A stretch of DNA of 64,000 nt from an uncultured Ruminococcus sp. (GCA_910584195.1 CAJTYV010000008.1:54544-118543); one strand, 5' to 3'. Shown: positions 27,840 through 37,166, numbered from the stretch's first letter. Made by a program: numbers and translations. The notes: a model not told the origin generated them from the sequence alone.

Positions 27840-28841
27840 TCATTCTGAAAATGACAGCAATTTTAATGTCAATTCGTATCTATCCGCATCCGTTTCACAA
27901 CCTGCCACTACTGATATATAAATTTCTTCGCCTCTATCAAATACCGCAATAAGACTGTTTCCTGCGCTAAGCGTAGTACCTGTTTTCATTCCTACAGCAT
28001 CAACAGTATAATAACCGCTATTCGGATCAAGCAGCAGATTCGAATTTGTCCAAATGAAATTTTCACCTGAATATATAGTAATGTTCTTTTTATACGTACT
28101 TGTAATTTGACGAATTTCAGGAACAGATAAAGCGTATTCCGATATTTTTATAAGATCGGAAATCGTTGTATACTGCTCGTCATCGTCCCAACCGTCCGGA
28201 TTTACAAAGCTGCTGTTTGTCATTCCGAGTTCATGTGCAAAATCATTCATAAGAGTGCAGAAATAACGAACTGCCTCATCGTCGGTCATGTAAGTCTCCG
28301 TATTAAGTTCTCTTGCAACACAAACAGCTATAGTATAAGCCGCATCATTTCCCGATGCCATAAGCATACCTGTAATCAGGTCTTCTAAAGTCAACATATT
28401 TCCGATTTGAAGATAACACAGACTTGAATAAGGCTGAACGAGCCGCTGTTCCGAGCCTACGGCAAAAACCTTTTCCTTATCTGCATACTTTAATGCCACA
28501 GAAGCCGTCAGCAGTTTAGTCAGGCTTGCAGGGGCGATTTTTATATTAATGTTATCGCTGTATAAATATTTCTTATCGTTAACTGAATACATCGCCGCCG
28601 CTCTGTATTCAGGAGAATCTATATGCGGTATCGTCACAGGTTGAACTGTTGTTACAGGTTCCTCCGCAAGCAAAGCGGTACAGGCTGTTGACACCGAAGT
28701 TTGTATTTTAACGGAACTTGACTCAGTTACCTTGGACTGTCTGCACCTTGATAAAATTATCAAAACAATTGTTGAAACAACTACAGCCATAAGAACTGCT
28801 GATATTCTATCTTTTCGTATCTTGTATCTTTTTTCAGACAT
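27840..28841 (-). CDS. D-alanyl-D-alanine carboxypeptidase (PBP5/DacA type)
   Basis: This 333-residue membrane-anchored penicillin-binding protein trims the terminal D-Ala of wall peptides. An N-terminal membrane segment (about 13-30) precedes the motifs SLTK (catalytic Ser), SGN in MASGNDAAYT and KTGTT in VGMKTGTTLSAGNS. The C-terminal extension of PBP5 is short or absent. The ATG follows the stop of the upstream anti-sigma-like gene directly. It therefore belongs to a sigma/anti-sigma/carboxypeptidase operon that suggests wall-stress control. Confidence 0.9.
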   Translation of the reverse strand: MSEKRYKIRKDRISAVLMAVVVSTIVLIILSRCRQSKVTESSSVKIQTSVSTACTALLAEEPVTTVQPVTIPHIDSPEYRAAAMYSVNDKKYLYSDNINIKIAPASLTKLLTASVALKYADKEKVFAVGSEQRLVQPYSSLCYLQIGNMLTLEDLITGMLMASGNDAAYTIAVCVARELNTETYMTDDEAVRYFCTLMNDFAHELGMTNSSFVNPDGWDDDEQYTTISDLIKISEYALSVPEIRQITSTYKKNITIYSGENFIWTNSNLLLDPNSGYYTVDAVGMKTGTTLSAGNSLIAVFDRGEEIYISVVAGCETDADRYELTLKLLSFSE

Positions 28842-30119
28842 TTATTTAAATAACTCCCTTAATGCCGCATTCTGCTCAGCCGTAAGCTCCTGCATGCCGT
28901 AAATACAGCCATTTCCCAAATAAGGCTGATAAGATATGTCCTTCAGAACGGTGCCGTTATTAAATGCGATATTTATAGTAATATCCTCCCTCTCAAAATC
29001 ATCGGGATTTGTTCTGTACTCATCCCACGCGTCTATAAGCCACTGAGGAGAACCGGCAAGCCGATTGGACGAACTATTTTCCGGAGTAAGCTGATACAAT
29101 ATATCTATTATAGAATTTATTATATCTCTATCCGTAATCGTTCCTTGTGAAATTACTTCAAGTGTCGAATCGCGAGGAACATCGATCGAGTAATAAACGC
29201 TCTGAATATCATTCTTTGTCTCTGCACCGTAATAACGGAAAGTTTCAGCAAAATCCGAAACGTTTCCATCGGAAGAAGCCGTCATTCCGTTAAAAGTAAA
29301 AATACTGCACTGTCCGCCTTTTTTCACAATTATAACAGTACGACTGTTTGCAGGAGCATAATAGTAAACTTCCGCACCTGCAATATTCGGCTCTTTCGAT
29401 GATACGGCATAATCTGACGAATCACTGAGTTCAAACAATTCTGTGACGTTTCCGATATACTCGCCAAAGTCGCTCTCGGAAATTTCAGGATCAATATTAT
29501 AATCAGAATACTCCAAAATATCAAGCTGCTGATAGCTATTTCCCGAAATTATTACGCTTACATACCGTAATTCATCTTCTCCATAGGCATCGCTGCCATT
29601 ATCAAATGACATTTCAAACATTTGAAAATAATTCGCAGCAGCTTTGATCTGATCCGTATCGACTTGCAATTCTTTATCATTGTTATTTGTCTGAATATCA
29701 GGCAGTTTTGTTTCTTCCGCTGATGTTGGCATATCGTTTTTGTTAACTATACTCGTCTTTGTATCCCGCAATTCAGTAAAATTACTTTTATCCGTACCGA
29801 TCTCCGCAGATATATCTGTTCCGCCCACGGAATCTTCAGCTTCTGTGCAGATATTAGAAATAGTATTATTATCATTCATCGAACTATTATCAGTTTGAGA
29901 TATTGAATTATCGTTAAAATGATAAGACGGAACATTAGAATTGTAAAATACAACGCTGACAGTAACAACTGCGGCAGCCGCAGCAGAACAGAAAGCATAA
30001 AAACTACGCTTTGAAACGGTCAGCTTTTTCTTTGATTTTTTGTCAGTATATATGTCAGCTTCTTCAATAATGTCGTCATCTATCATACCGATAATTTTAA
30101 GAAATTCCGATTCATTCAT
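28842..30119 (-). CDS. Putative anti-sigma factor, membrane-anchored
   Basis: The 425-residue protein has a cytoplasmic N-terminus, one membrane segment (about 38-58, SFYAFCSAAAAAVVTVSVVFY) and a Ser/Asn/Asp-rich extracellular region without a recognisable domain. It overlaps the sigma gene upstream. The ATG at 30119 has AAGG at a better distance than an in-frame ATG six bases earlier. By position it should control that sigma factor. The extracellular part differs from the other putative anti-sigma at 11426. Confidence 0.6.
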   Translation of the reverse strand: MNESEFLKIIGMIDDDIIEEADIYTDKKSKKKLTVSKRSFYAFCSAAAAAVVTVSVVFYNSNVPSYHFNDNSISQTDNSSMNDNNTISNICTEAEDSVGGTDISAEIGTDKSNFTELRDTKTSIVNKNDMPTSAEETKLPDIQTNNNDKELQVDTDQIKAAANYFQMFEMSFDNGSDAYGEDELRYVSVIISGNSYQQLDILEYSDYNIDPEISESDFGEYIGNVTELFELSDSSDYAVSSKEPNIAGAEVYYYAPANSRTVIIVKKGGQCSIFTFNGMTASSDGNVSDFAETFRYYGAETKNDIQSVYYSIDVPRDSTLEVISQGTITDRDIINSIIDILYQLTPENSSSNRLAGSPQWLIDAWDEYRTNPDDFEREDITINIAFNNGTVLKDISYQPYLGNGCIYGMQELTAEQNAALRELFK

Positions 30120-30666
30120 AATCATACCCTTCTTTCTTTAAAAAGATTTTTAGTTTTTTTCTTGTCCGAAAAAGATATGTGGCGACTGTTTTCTCTTTCA
30201 TGTCGTAATGCTCTGCAATTTTTGCAAGAGGATCGCCGTACCAATATCTCCTTACAAAAACTTTTCTGTATTTCTCGTCCTGAGTTCTGAGAAAACGGCT
30301 GATCGAATCCGCAAGATCCTCGTCAGACAATTTATCGTCCGAATCAAGTGGCACACATTCGGCTATTTCTTCTAAAGATACGGTGAATTTCGGATTTCTT
30401 TTTTCAGCAGAATTGTATTGAAGCCTGTTTATCGCTATATTTCTCACAATACGGCATAAATATGTTTTCAGATTGTTCGGACTTTCGGGCGGTATGTTGT
30501 TCCATAGCTCATAATAGGCAGAACTCACGCATTCTTCTGCATCTTCATGCTGAGAAAGAATGTTCCCTGCCACATAAAAACAAAGCTTATCATACTTTTG
30601 CTTTAATTCAAAAATTGCTTTCTCGTCTCTGCGGCGAAACAATTCAATAATTGACGAATCATCCAT
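30112..30666 (-). CDS. ECF-type RNA polymerase sigma factor
   Basis: The 184-residue protein has region 2 (about 22-85, AEECVSSAYYELWNN..LKTYLCRIVRNIAINRL). Region 4 (about 130-175, YRKVFVRRYWYGDPLAKIAEHYDMKEKTVATYLFRTRKKL) follows. It is the first gene of a leftward operon with an anti-sigma-like protein and a D,D-carboxypeptidase. AGGAGG lies upstream of the ATG. Confidence 0.88.
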   Translation of the reverse strand: MDDSSIIELFRRRDEKAIFELKQKYDKLCFYVAGNILSQHEDAEECVSSAYYELWNNIPPESPNNLKTYLCRIVRNIAINRLQYNSAEKRNPKFTVSLEEIAECVPLDSDDKLSDEDLADSISRFLRTQDEKYRKVFVRRYWYGDPLAKIAEHYDMKEKTVATYLFRTRKKLKIFLKKEGYDYE

Positions 30667-30750
30667 TGGCTAAGCCTCCTTTCATGAGGCATTGAGGTCC
30701 TCTATTATATAGTCAGTTTTTCAATATGAAATATTTCACTTTACAAAAAA

Positions 30751-31092
30751 TTAAGAACCTGTATTTATAAGATTTGCGCGTGGATTTTCGAGCAAATTTT
30801 GACAAGGACAAGGCAAAAAAGCGAAAGCATACTGACGTATGGTAAGTTTTTTAAGGCAATACCGCACAGAGATAGTGCGTCAGATACGAAGTCAGATTTT
30901 TTGTCAGGTTACACAGAAATTTTGCAGTCATACTGACGTATGTCAAGAAATTTCTGTGCAAGATGACGGAAAATATGCGAGTAGATGACGTGCTAAACCG
31001 TCAAGTGTGCTTTGTGCGGTGTTGCCTTAACGCAGGCATTGTCAAAATTTGCCTAAAAGATGCGTGCAATATCTTGTAAAGACAGGTTCTAA
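30751..31092 (+). mobile_element. 165-bp-family element interrupted by another element
   Basis: The outer ends TTAAGAACCTGT (30751) and ACAGGTTCTAA (to 31092) are inverted repeats of the family seen at 27611-27775. Without the inner insertion it is 162 bases, and its right part (CGCAGGCATTGTCAAAATTT) lines up with CGCAGCAGGCATGAAATTTC of the intact copy. The rest of 30667-31157 holds no gene. Confidence 0.75.
30851..31030 (+). mobile_element. Inner 180-bp MITE-like element
   Basis: The terminal inverted repeats are TTAAGGCAATACCGCACA and its near complement TGTGCGGTGTTGCCTTAA. Internal inverted repeats (AGAAATTT.., TCATACTGACGTATG) suggest a folded structure. A left-end copy is at 54080. It sits inside the element 30751-31092. 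Confidence 0.8.
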
Positions 31093-31157
31093 GAAAACGT
31101 TCTGATCGTTATTCCAAAATTTAACCCCGATTTCGGTTAGGAATCGAGGTTTGAAAA

Positions 31158-33071
31158 TCAGAACAGTTTCTTATTTTTTGAGCGTTTATGTTCAAGTTTG
31201 CAGGAATACATTTTTTCGTCTGCTTCTTTTATCATTTTATCCATATTCAGATTACCGTTTATAGTATCATAAGAACAGCCTATGCTTGCCTTTACGATAT
31301 ATGGCTTATCAGCGCCCGCATTGTATTCTTCAAGCGAATTAAGAAAACGTTTTTTGAATTCTTCGAAAAACAGCAGCGGCTCATCGCTGCGTATAATTAT
31401 CGCCGCACAGAATTCATCTCCTCCGAAACGTGCGCAAAGTCCGCTGTGAGGAGAACTTCTCATCAAAGCTCTGCTCACGGTTATTATCGCGTTATCACCC
31501 TCGGCGTGACCGAATGTGTCGTTGATATATTTTAGTTCATCCAAATCAACGGATATAAGCATTAAAACGGAACCTGTATTGACAATATCCGATATAATTA
31601 CGTCAAGCCGTTCAAAAAAACCACGCCGATTGAAAAGCCCTGTCATAAAATCCCGTTGAGAAAGCCGCTGAAGCTCATCATTAATGCTTCTGATTTGAAC
31701 CTTACTGTGAAAGCTGCCCAAAGCGGCGGCAACGGTACTCATCATACTGTGTATTTTTTCATACTCGTCAATATCAATTTCGGTTTGGAACACACAGTAA
31801 CCCATGACCATATCACTGAAATGAGAACAACAGACAACTATCGGAAGCTCCCGTTTGAAAAGCAGGTCATAACGAGGAAGAAGCATTTCTTTCGGAATGC
31901 TGCACCGTTCATATTCGACTTTATCATACCGCTGATAGAGAATATCAATGTTTTTGCCGAAGCATTCCGCGTCCTTATATTGACTTCCGAAATCGGGCGG
32001 ATCGAAAATCCCGTTATTAAGCGCAAACACACACGTATTGAATTTAAATTTATTGACAAGTATTCGTGAAAGATAATTTACGTCCGATATTTGAGGAATA
32101 CAAGTCTGTACGCTGCAAATCATCTTCTGACGCTCGTCCGAAAGTCTCAGACTGCCGAGAAGAGAAAGCATCGAATCCGTGACCTTCTCATAACTTACAG
32201 GCATGCAGCCGCAGGATTGAGATCTGATCATGTTAAAATCAACGTAAAACGCTCCTTTAACATCTTCACCTCTGCACATCTTAAGTATTGTTTCGATTAT
32301 CAGCCTGCCCATTTCATCGAAATCCTGTTTGCAGGTCGTAATCTGCGGCGGAAGATACTCGGTTTGTTTTATTCCGTCGAAACCGGTAATTATACAATCC
32401 TCCGGAATTCTAACGCCCATTGACTGCAAATACATACTGGCAGCTATAGCCATAAAATCGTTAGCGCATATAATCGCATCCGGTATTTCTCTTTTTTCGA
32501 TCACGAACCATTGATTCATAACTTCAATTGTAGGCTGTTCCCAAAAACAACCGTAACCGATATTTTTCTCTTCAAAAGGTATATGGTTTTTTTCAAGCGC
32601 ACGTTTGAACGCCTCTATACGCTCGTTTGAATATACATTATTTTCAAAACCTGCTATCATATATATTTTTCTTGCGCCGTGATCTTCTATTACGTGGCGG
32701 CAGATCTTTTCAAAAATATCGGAATTTCTAAACGAGAAAGTTACGCAGCCGCTTATTTCCTTATCCATAGAAATCAAAGGAACGTCGTAAAGTCTGCAAT
32801 TTTCCGTTATTTCTTCAACTATGCAGGTATCGTACATTATGTTGGGGAAAATTATGAGAGCGGAAAGCCTTTCGTACGGTATTAGTCTGAAAACCGCGGA
32901 CGAGCCTTTGTTGCTTTCGGGACTTTGTTCATACATATCGGCACAGGAATTGAAAACAAGCAGCCGGCATCCGTTTTTTACAGCATGTTTGTTAAGCTCG
33001 CTTACAAAGCTGAAGCGATCTTCTTCATGCAGAGTAGAGAGACATATTCCTATAAGCTTTATCTGCTCCAT
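31158..33071 (-). CDS. Periplasmic-binding-protein-like sensor fused to GGDEF
   Basis: The 637 residues begin with a LacI-type sugar-binding fold (about 5-290; IGICLSTLHEEDRFSF, AIICANDFMAIAASMYLQSMG, ITGFDGI). There is no helix-turn-helix and no signal peptide, so the sensor is probably cytoplasmic. A middle region (about 295-460) follows, then a diguanylate cyclase domain (about 470-630) with RFGGDEF intact. The upstream inhibitory RxxD site is absent (SPHSG). It should make cyclic-di-GMP in response to a small ligand, perhaps a sugar, though that is inference. The ATG 33071 has AAAGGAAG upstream. Confidence 0.85.
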   Translation of the reverse strand: MEQIKLIGICLSTLHEEDRFSFVSELNKHAVKNGCRLLVFNSCADMYEQSPESNKGSSAVFRLIPYERLSALIIFPNIMYDTCIVEEITENCRLYDVPLISMDKEISGCVTFSFRNSDIFEKICRHVIEDHGARKIYMIAGFENNVYSNERIEAFKRALEKNHIPFEEKNIGYGCFWEQPTIEVMNQWFVIEKREIPDAIICANDFMAIAASMYLQSMGVRIPEDCIITGFDGIKQTEYLPPQITTCKQDFDEMGRLIIETILKMCRGEDVKGAFYVDFNMIRSQSCGCMPVSYEKVTDSMLSLLGSLRLSDERQKMICSVQTCIPQISDVNYLSRILVNKFKFNTCVFALNNGIFDPPDFGSQYKDAECFGKNIDILYQRYDKVEYERCSIPKEMLLPRYDLLFKRELPIVVCCSHFSDMVMGYCVFQTEIDIDEYEKIHSMMSTVAAALGSFHSKVQIRSINDELQRLSQRDFMTGLFNRRGFFERLDVIISDIVNTGSVLMLISVDLDELKYINDTFGHAEGDNAIITVSRALMRSSPHSGLCARFGGDEFCAAIIIRSDEPLLFFEEFKKRFLNSLEEYNAGADKPYIVKASIGCSYDTINGNLNMDKMIKEADEKMYSCKLEHKRSKNKKLF

Positions 33072-33480
33072 ATTTCCACTTCCTTTCAAAAGTATGTTTA
33101 TAAAAGCTGTATATCAATAATTGACAAGTTTTCAGAATTTATATTCACGGTAAAAATGTTCGGATTTTTCACATGATTAACTTTTTAAACGCAGTTATCG
33201 GCAAACTTTCCCCAAAAGACTCACTGCTTATCATATAGGCTTAATTATTGCAATACTATTATACTACATTTAATATTAATTGTAAAGAGGGAAGATTAAA
33301 TTCGACAGGATTATTTTTATTTGGTTACCACATATAAAATGCCATGCAAATTTATTGTATCCACAATATTATGTCATACTTTTACATCGCATAATAGTCA
33401 ACGCAATATAACATAATTATGTAATAAATACGTGATAAACATAGATATAGACAGATTTCGATTGTATCAGTAAGTTTTAC

Positions 33481-33509
33481 TTGATTTTGTTAATAAATTG
33501 TGGTAAAAT
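33481..33509 (+). promoter_or_regulatory. Candidate sigma-A promoter of spo0A
   Basis: TTGATT, a 17-base spacer and TAAAAT lie about 345 bases upstream of the GTG start. Confidence 0.5.
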
Positions 33510-33527
33510 ATTTAATGCAATTTGATT

Positions 33528-33551
33528 AGGATTAATCCAAGTCTCGAGAAT
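33528..33551 (+). promoter_or_regulatory. Candidate sigma-H promoter of spo0A
   Basis: AGGATTA, 13 bases and GAAT resemble the sigma-H consensus (AGGA-AT-rich, GAAT). It lies just downstream of the sigma-A-like promoter, the same order as the known Pv/Ps pair of Bacillus spo0A. Confidence 0.35.
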
Positions 33552-33758
33552 GGTCTTATTGCACGTTGAAAAATTAAAGCAGTAGTTCATATTCATATGC
33601 CTGAATATGAGTTATTTCGCGGAAAAGCAGAAACAGCTCCAATAGATAACGAAGTATTCGGCTATATTGATTAATTATTTTAATTATATGCCGGATAATA
33701 AATTATTTAGTTGATAAATGTTAATATTCTGCTGCTTTGAAATATATTTAAAAATCTG

Positions 33759-33765
33759 TTCGACA
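33759..33765 (+). promoter_or_regulatory. 0A box upstream of spo0A
   Basis: TTCGACA is the exact complement of the Spo0A-binding core TGTCGAA. It lies 90 bases upstream of the spo0A start, consistent with autoregulation. Confidence 0.6.
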
Positions 33766-33854
33766 TTATTTGCGGAAAAGATACTCTTTATTCAGAAAAT
33801 TTCAGAGAAAAACTTGCGTATTTATAGCCTATGAACAGAAAAAAGGAGAATTTT

Positions 33855-34643
33855 GTGAAAGATACAACAATAAAAGTTTTAATTTGTGATGATTCTGCCG
33901 AAAGCGGAATCAGAATCGCATCAAAATTAAGAGAATTTGATATTTACGCTTATACCAGAAAACCAATTGGAGATACAATCCTTAACTCGATACTTTCGGA
34001 CACTCCTGACGTAGTAGTAACCGATCTTTCTCTTCAAGATACGGATGCTATTTATATTATGGAAAAAGTAAAATCCATCGTAGCCGTATGTCCTCAGTTT
34101 GTAATACTTTCTGACGTTTACAACAGTTTTATCGAACGTCAGGTGCTTGAAAACGGAGCGGCTTATATGATGATAAAACCTATAGATGCCGATGAACTTT
34201 ATAATGTTATAAAGATGGTTACGGTAAAAAAGACTGCTACCGACTGCGGAGATGCTGAACTCATGGTCACCAACCTCATTCGCAGTCTTGGAATTCCTGC
34301 ACACATCAAGGGATACAGATATATTCGCACTGCTGTTCTTGAATGTTTGAACAGTCATATGTTTTTAGAAAGTATGACAAAATCTCTTTACCCCCGGGTT
34401 GCTGAAATTTATCAGACAACACCGGCAAGAGTCGAACGTGCAATAAGACATGCGATAGAAACTGCATGGGACAGAAAAGACAAGGAAGTAATGAGCTCAT
34501 TCTTCGGCTGCAACATTGATAATTTTCAAAGCCGTCCCACAAATTCAGAATTCATTGCGCTTGCTGCTGACAGAATAGGACTTAGTATGAAAAACTGCAA
34601 TCAGCATGAAAAACCAATAACGCCTGATTATTGCTATTTTTAA
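33855..34643 (+). CDS. spo0A: Sporulation master regulator Spo0A
   Basis: This 262-residue response regulator has a receiver domain (about 4-120). Its acidic pair is ICDDS and the phospho-acceptor Asp is in VVVTDLSLQD, with a Lys in IKPIDADEL. The Spo0A DNA-binding domain (about 145-262) shows GIPAHIKGYRYIRTAVLE, YPRVAEIYQTTPARVERAIRHAIETAWDR. GTG at 33855 is chosen because AAAAGGAG precedes it, and the upstream in-frame ATG (33831) overlaps that site. Its presence points to an endospore-forming lineage, though not proof that this strain sporulates. Confidence 0.95.
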   Translation: MKDTTIKVLICDDSAESGIRIASKLREFDIYAYTRKPIGDTILNSILSDTPDVVVTDLSLQDTDAIYIMEKVKSIVAVCPQFVILSDVYNSFIERQVLENGAAYMMIKPIDADELYNVIKMVTVKKTATDCGDAELMVTNLIRSLGIPAHIKGYRYIRTAVLECLNSHMFLESMTKSLYPRVAEIYQTTPARVERAIRHAIETAWDRKDKEVMSSFFGCNIDNFQSRPTNSEFIALAADRIGLSMKNCNQHEKPITPDYCYF

Positions 34644-34961
34644 GCTTCTTTCCCTCGAAATAATATGTTTGATCCGTTTTATCGTCAGAACAATGACAAA
34701 ATCACGGAAAAAGATTTCTGCGAGGATTTTTGAGCATGATCTTATTAATGACAGGGTAAAAACCTGCTGTAATACAGTAAACTTTTTGGATATAGAATAA
34801 AATCCAATGAAGAATATGTGCAATATTCTATGATTACAACTTCTAAATAACTTACGCCGATTAATGTTTTGTTTTTGTTTATTCAACATTATATTCGCTC
34901 CGCCGCAAGGAGCAATAATGTTAAATTTCCAATTGACGACATGCACTTGGCAGATACAAAT

Positions 34962-34996
34962 AAAAGCTCGCTTCATGTTTGGAACGAGCTTTTTTT
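34962..34996 (+). terminator. Rho-independent terminator
   Basis: AAAGCTCG / CGAGCTTT with a 14-base loop, then T-rich sequence. It lies between spo0A and ssrA. Confidence 0.75.
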
Positions 34997-35048
34997 GTCA
35001 ATTTCACAGAACATTCATCAAGTTTTTTGAAATTTTTTTTAAAATCTA

Positions 35049-35077
35049 TTTACAAACCGATCCTAATGTGCTATAAT
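35049..35077 (+). promoter_or_regulatory. Promoter of ssrA
   Basis: TTTACA, a 17-base spacer and TATAAT lie 50 bases upstream of the mature tmRNA 5' end. Confidence 0.8.
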
Positions 35078-35127
35078 AATTAAGCTGACATTTCAAACTG
35101 CACCTGAGCTTTAAAATACATCTAAAC

Positions 35128-35498
35128 GGGGGCGTAAAGGTTTCGACGGGGATTTTGAAGTGTGATAAGCGAGCGGAGCTGCGGCGTAATCTCCTTAAAA
35201 TGCGCCACGTTTAAATATAAACGCTAGAAGAAATATTACAGTTACTAGAAATAGTGCACTGGTAGCAGCTTAAGTCTGCTTCTGTCCTCCATAAGAGTAC
35301 CGCGGCTTTTGGCTGGGCATCGATTAGCGGTGAACGATTCGGAAGTGTGTCCGTACTTCAGAATTGTATTCGGACTACCTGCTCTTTCAGCCCGTTTATC
35401 GGCGGTCTGCGCAGGGAATATTAAACGGTAAACTACGCTCGTAGAAAGTTACATGAATGAATTTTCGGACAGGGGTTCAATTCCCCTCGCCTCCACCA
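35128..35498 (+). ncRNA. ssrA: tmRNA
   Basis: The 371-nt transfer-messenger RNA rescues stalled ribosomes. The 5' end GGGGGCGTAAAGGTTTCGAC pairs with the 3' end CGCCTCCACCA, with an encoded CCA and T-arm GGGGTTCAATTCCCC. The tag reading frame ends GCA CTG GTA GCA GCT TAA (35256-35273), giving the degradation signal A-L-V-A-A. The resume codon cannot be fixed by eye. Phage-derived sequence begins directly after the 3' end. Confidence 0.95.
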
Positions 35499-35740
35499 AA
35501 TTGCGCGAAATGGAACACCACCACGACGATCTTGTATTTCTTTGAGAAAGTCGTCGCCGTAGTGTGCAAAATTCGCAAATAACGATGTTTTAGAACGCAG
35601 TAAAAGCCCTGAGGGTTGTGTTACACCCTCTGGGCTCTTTTCGTACATCCTGCGTGTCGCGAGAGATATTATTTTCTGTTTCTTCTTGTAGTTTTCACAT
35701 GGACACGGACAACTTTCACATTCTACACCAGAAGTACGGT
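35499..35740 (-). repeat. Degraded copy of the prophage right end next to ssrA
   Basis: CAAATTGC..GAACACCACCACGACG recurs at about 37173-37200. The stretch coding CESCPCPCENYKKK on the minus strand (about 35670-35740) recurs as CESCPFPCENHNN in the small gene at 37284-37451. This is therefore the worn remnant of a related element end, placed directly after the tmRNA. Confidence 0.6.
35605..35642 (+). terminator. Rho-independent terminator
   Basis: AGCCCTGAGGGT / ACCCTCTGGGCT with an 8-base loop and a T-rich tail. It probably ends tmRNA transcription about 110 bases past its 3' end. Confidence 0.7.
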
Positions 35741-36050
35741 AGGTACGATCGTGCGTTTGAAAAAGAAGAATGAGCAGATGTGCATTTCGGATAGAAATGT
35801 TCGGACTGCACATTATTTGCTGGAAAATGACTGAAAAGTTAAGATGTATTCAATAAAAAAATTTTAAAGTCATTTTTTGTCGCATTTTGACATAAGATGA
35901 ATGTTTAAATTGTGCATTCATACAAATTATGATTTTAATATGGCATTTTTGGTATAAAAAATGCCATTACTATATAGAGGGATAAAAACGACTATACATC
36001 TTTGGTCATTTTATATGATTTGATATTCTAAAATGTAAGGATGATGGAAT

Positions 36051-37166
36051 ATGAAAAAAAAACATAAAAATAAAAGTCTAAAAAACAAGAAGTTTATTTA
36101 TAAAAAAACTAAAAACATTATTAAATTAAAACAACAAAACTCTAAAAGGATTATAAATGATACCAATTCATTAAAACCACAAAAAATACTAATCAAGGGA
36201 ATTAAATCATTGAATCCAATTACTAAATTAATTTTAACAGAATTATTTACTACAGTAGCAGTTTGTGTAATCATGTGGTTTGTTAGAAATTTATACAACC
36301 AAGAAATGTCAGAGACAGAGATGAAAACTTATTTAAAAAATGAAATCTTAAATACATTGAACCATGATGTATCACAAGTTGAAGATATTAATATTAATTA
36401 TATTTCTAAAGCAAACATAAATATTGTTAGTGATTCATTGCCTATTGTTGTGTGTGGGACATATAATACCACTCTTGATAAAGACGATACACTCTGCGTA
36501 TTTATATTTGAAAATGATAAAAAAAATCTTTTTCATGAAGTAGTTGGTGCAAATCCTAAATATCGTATTACATATTATGCATTATCTGAAAGTAAATATC
36601 TCAACAATACTCTTGTATTTAATGGTTATACTGAGCAAGAATTAGGAGTTGATAATAACAAAAAAATATGCATCGATTACAGCATTCATTATGCTGATAG
36701 ATGTGAAAAAATGTGTTTGATTTTTGACAAGTTTGATGATGGTTGGGGAATGGCAGGTTCAGAAATGGAAGACTTAAGGAATGAAATAATTTTATCTGAC
36801 TCTAAAATAAAGCATGTATCATATGGAAACCATATGTTTATTGATTCAAACTCTAATATGTGTAATATAATTGCAACATCAGGCAATATCGTTACTTTTA
36901 GTAATAAGATTTATGGTGGTTTAGACTTTGCTTACGCTATTCCAGTTGTAACTAATGAGAGGGGAGTTGCGAATCCAGATAAACTTGCTGTTGTAGTAAT
37001 GCGATGTTATAAAAATCATTTATATTATGATCCTAATTGGAATTGGGGAAAATATATGCTTATACCATTTGAGAATGATATGAGTATACCACTCGATGAT
37101 TATTGGGGATTTACTGATGAATCTGGAATAAATTATTATGAAACAGATTTAGGTCCCGAGGAATAA
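36051..37166 (+). CDS. AT-rich accessory membrane protein, unknown
   Basis: The 371-residue protein has a very basic N-terminus (about 1-45, Lys-rich), one membrane segment (about 65-85, LTELFTTVAVCVIMWFV) and an outer or inner domain of about 280 residues with no recognisable family. GGATGATGGA precedes the ATG. Base composition is far more AT-rich than the prophage genes beside it, and it lies between two copies of the prophage end. It is therefore probably a separately acquired cargo gene. A hairpin at about 35939-35966 (ATGGCATTTTT / AAAAATGCCAT) precedes it. Confidence 0.6.
   Translation: MKKKHKNKSLKNKKFIYKKTKNIIKLKQQNSKRIINDTNSLKPQKILIKGIKSLNPITKLILTELFTTVAVCVIMWFVRNLYNQEMSETEMKTYLKNEILNTLNHDVSQVEDININYISKANINIVSDSLPIVVCGTYNTTLDKDDTLCVFIFENDKKNLFHEVVGANPKYRITYYALSESKYLNNTLVFNGYTEQELGVDNNKKICIDYSIHYADRCEKMCLIFDKFDDGWGMAGSEMEDLRNEIILSDSKIKHVSYGNHMFIDSNSNMCNIIATSGNIVTFSNKIYGGLDFAYAIPVVTNERGVANPDKLAVVVMRCYKNHLYYDPNWNWGKYMLIPFENDMSIPLDDYWGFTDESGINYYETDLGPEE

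Larger units (their letters stand above)
33072..33854. other. Long regulatory interval between the GGDEF gene and spo0A
   Basis: The 780-base AT-rich gap contains the spo0A control sites listed separately. It also has a 9-bp hairpin (TCATATTCA / TGAATATGA, 33587-33610) and a 25-codon open frame starting at an ATG near 33597 with no good ribosome site. I would not call that a gene. Confidence 0.6.
34644..35127. other. spo0A-ssrA interval: repeat relic, terminator, promoter
   Basis: No gene is seen. At about 34800-34850 GTGCAATATTCTATGATTAC and ACTTCTAAATAAC look like a degraded right end of the 165-bp repeat family. A terminator (34962-34996) and the ssrA promoter (35049-35077) follow. Confidence 0.55.

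Noticed and set aside
33597..33674. Short 25-codon open frame upstream of spo0A
   Set aside because: No ribosome site, no upstream coding continuity and it overlaps a hairpin. It is more likely leader sequence.
35433..35813. Minus-strand open frame with GELNPCPK over the end of the tmRNA
   Set aside because: It is antisense to the conserved tmRNA 3' end and runs through a degraded phage gene, and it has no ribosome site.
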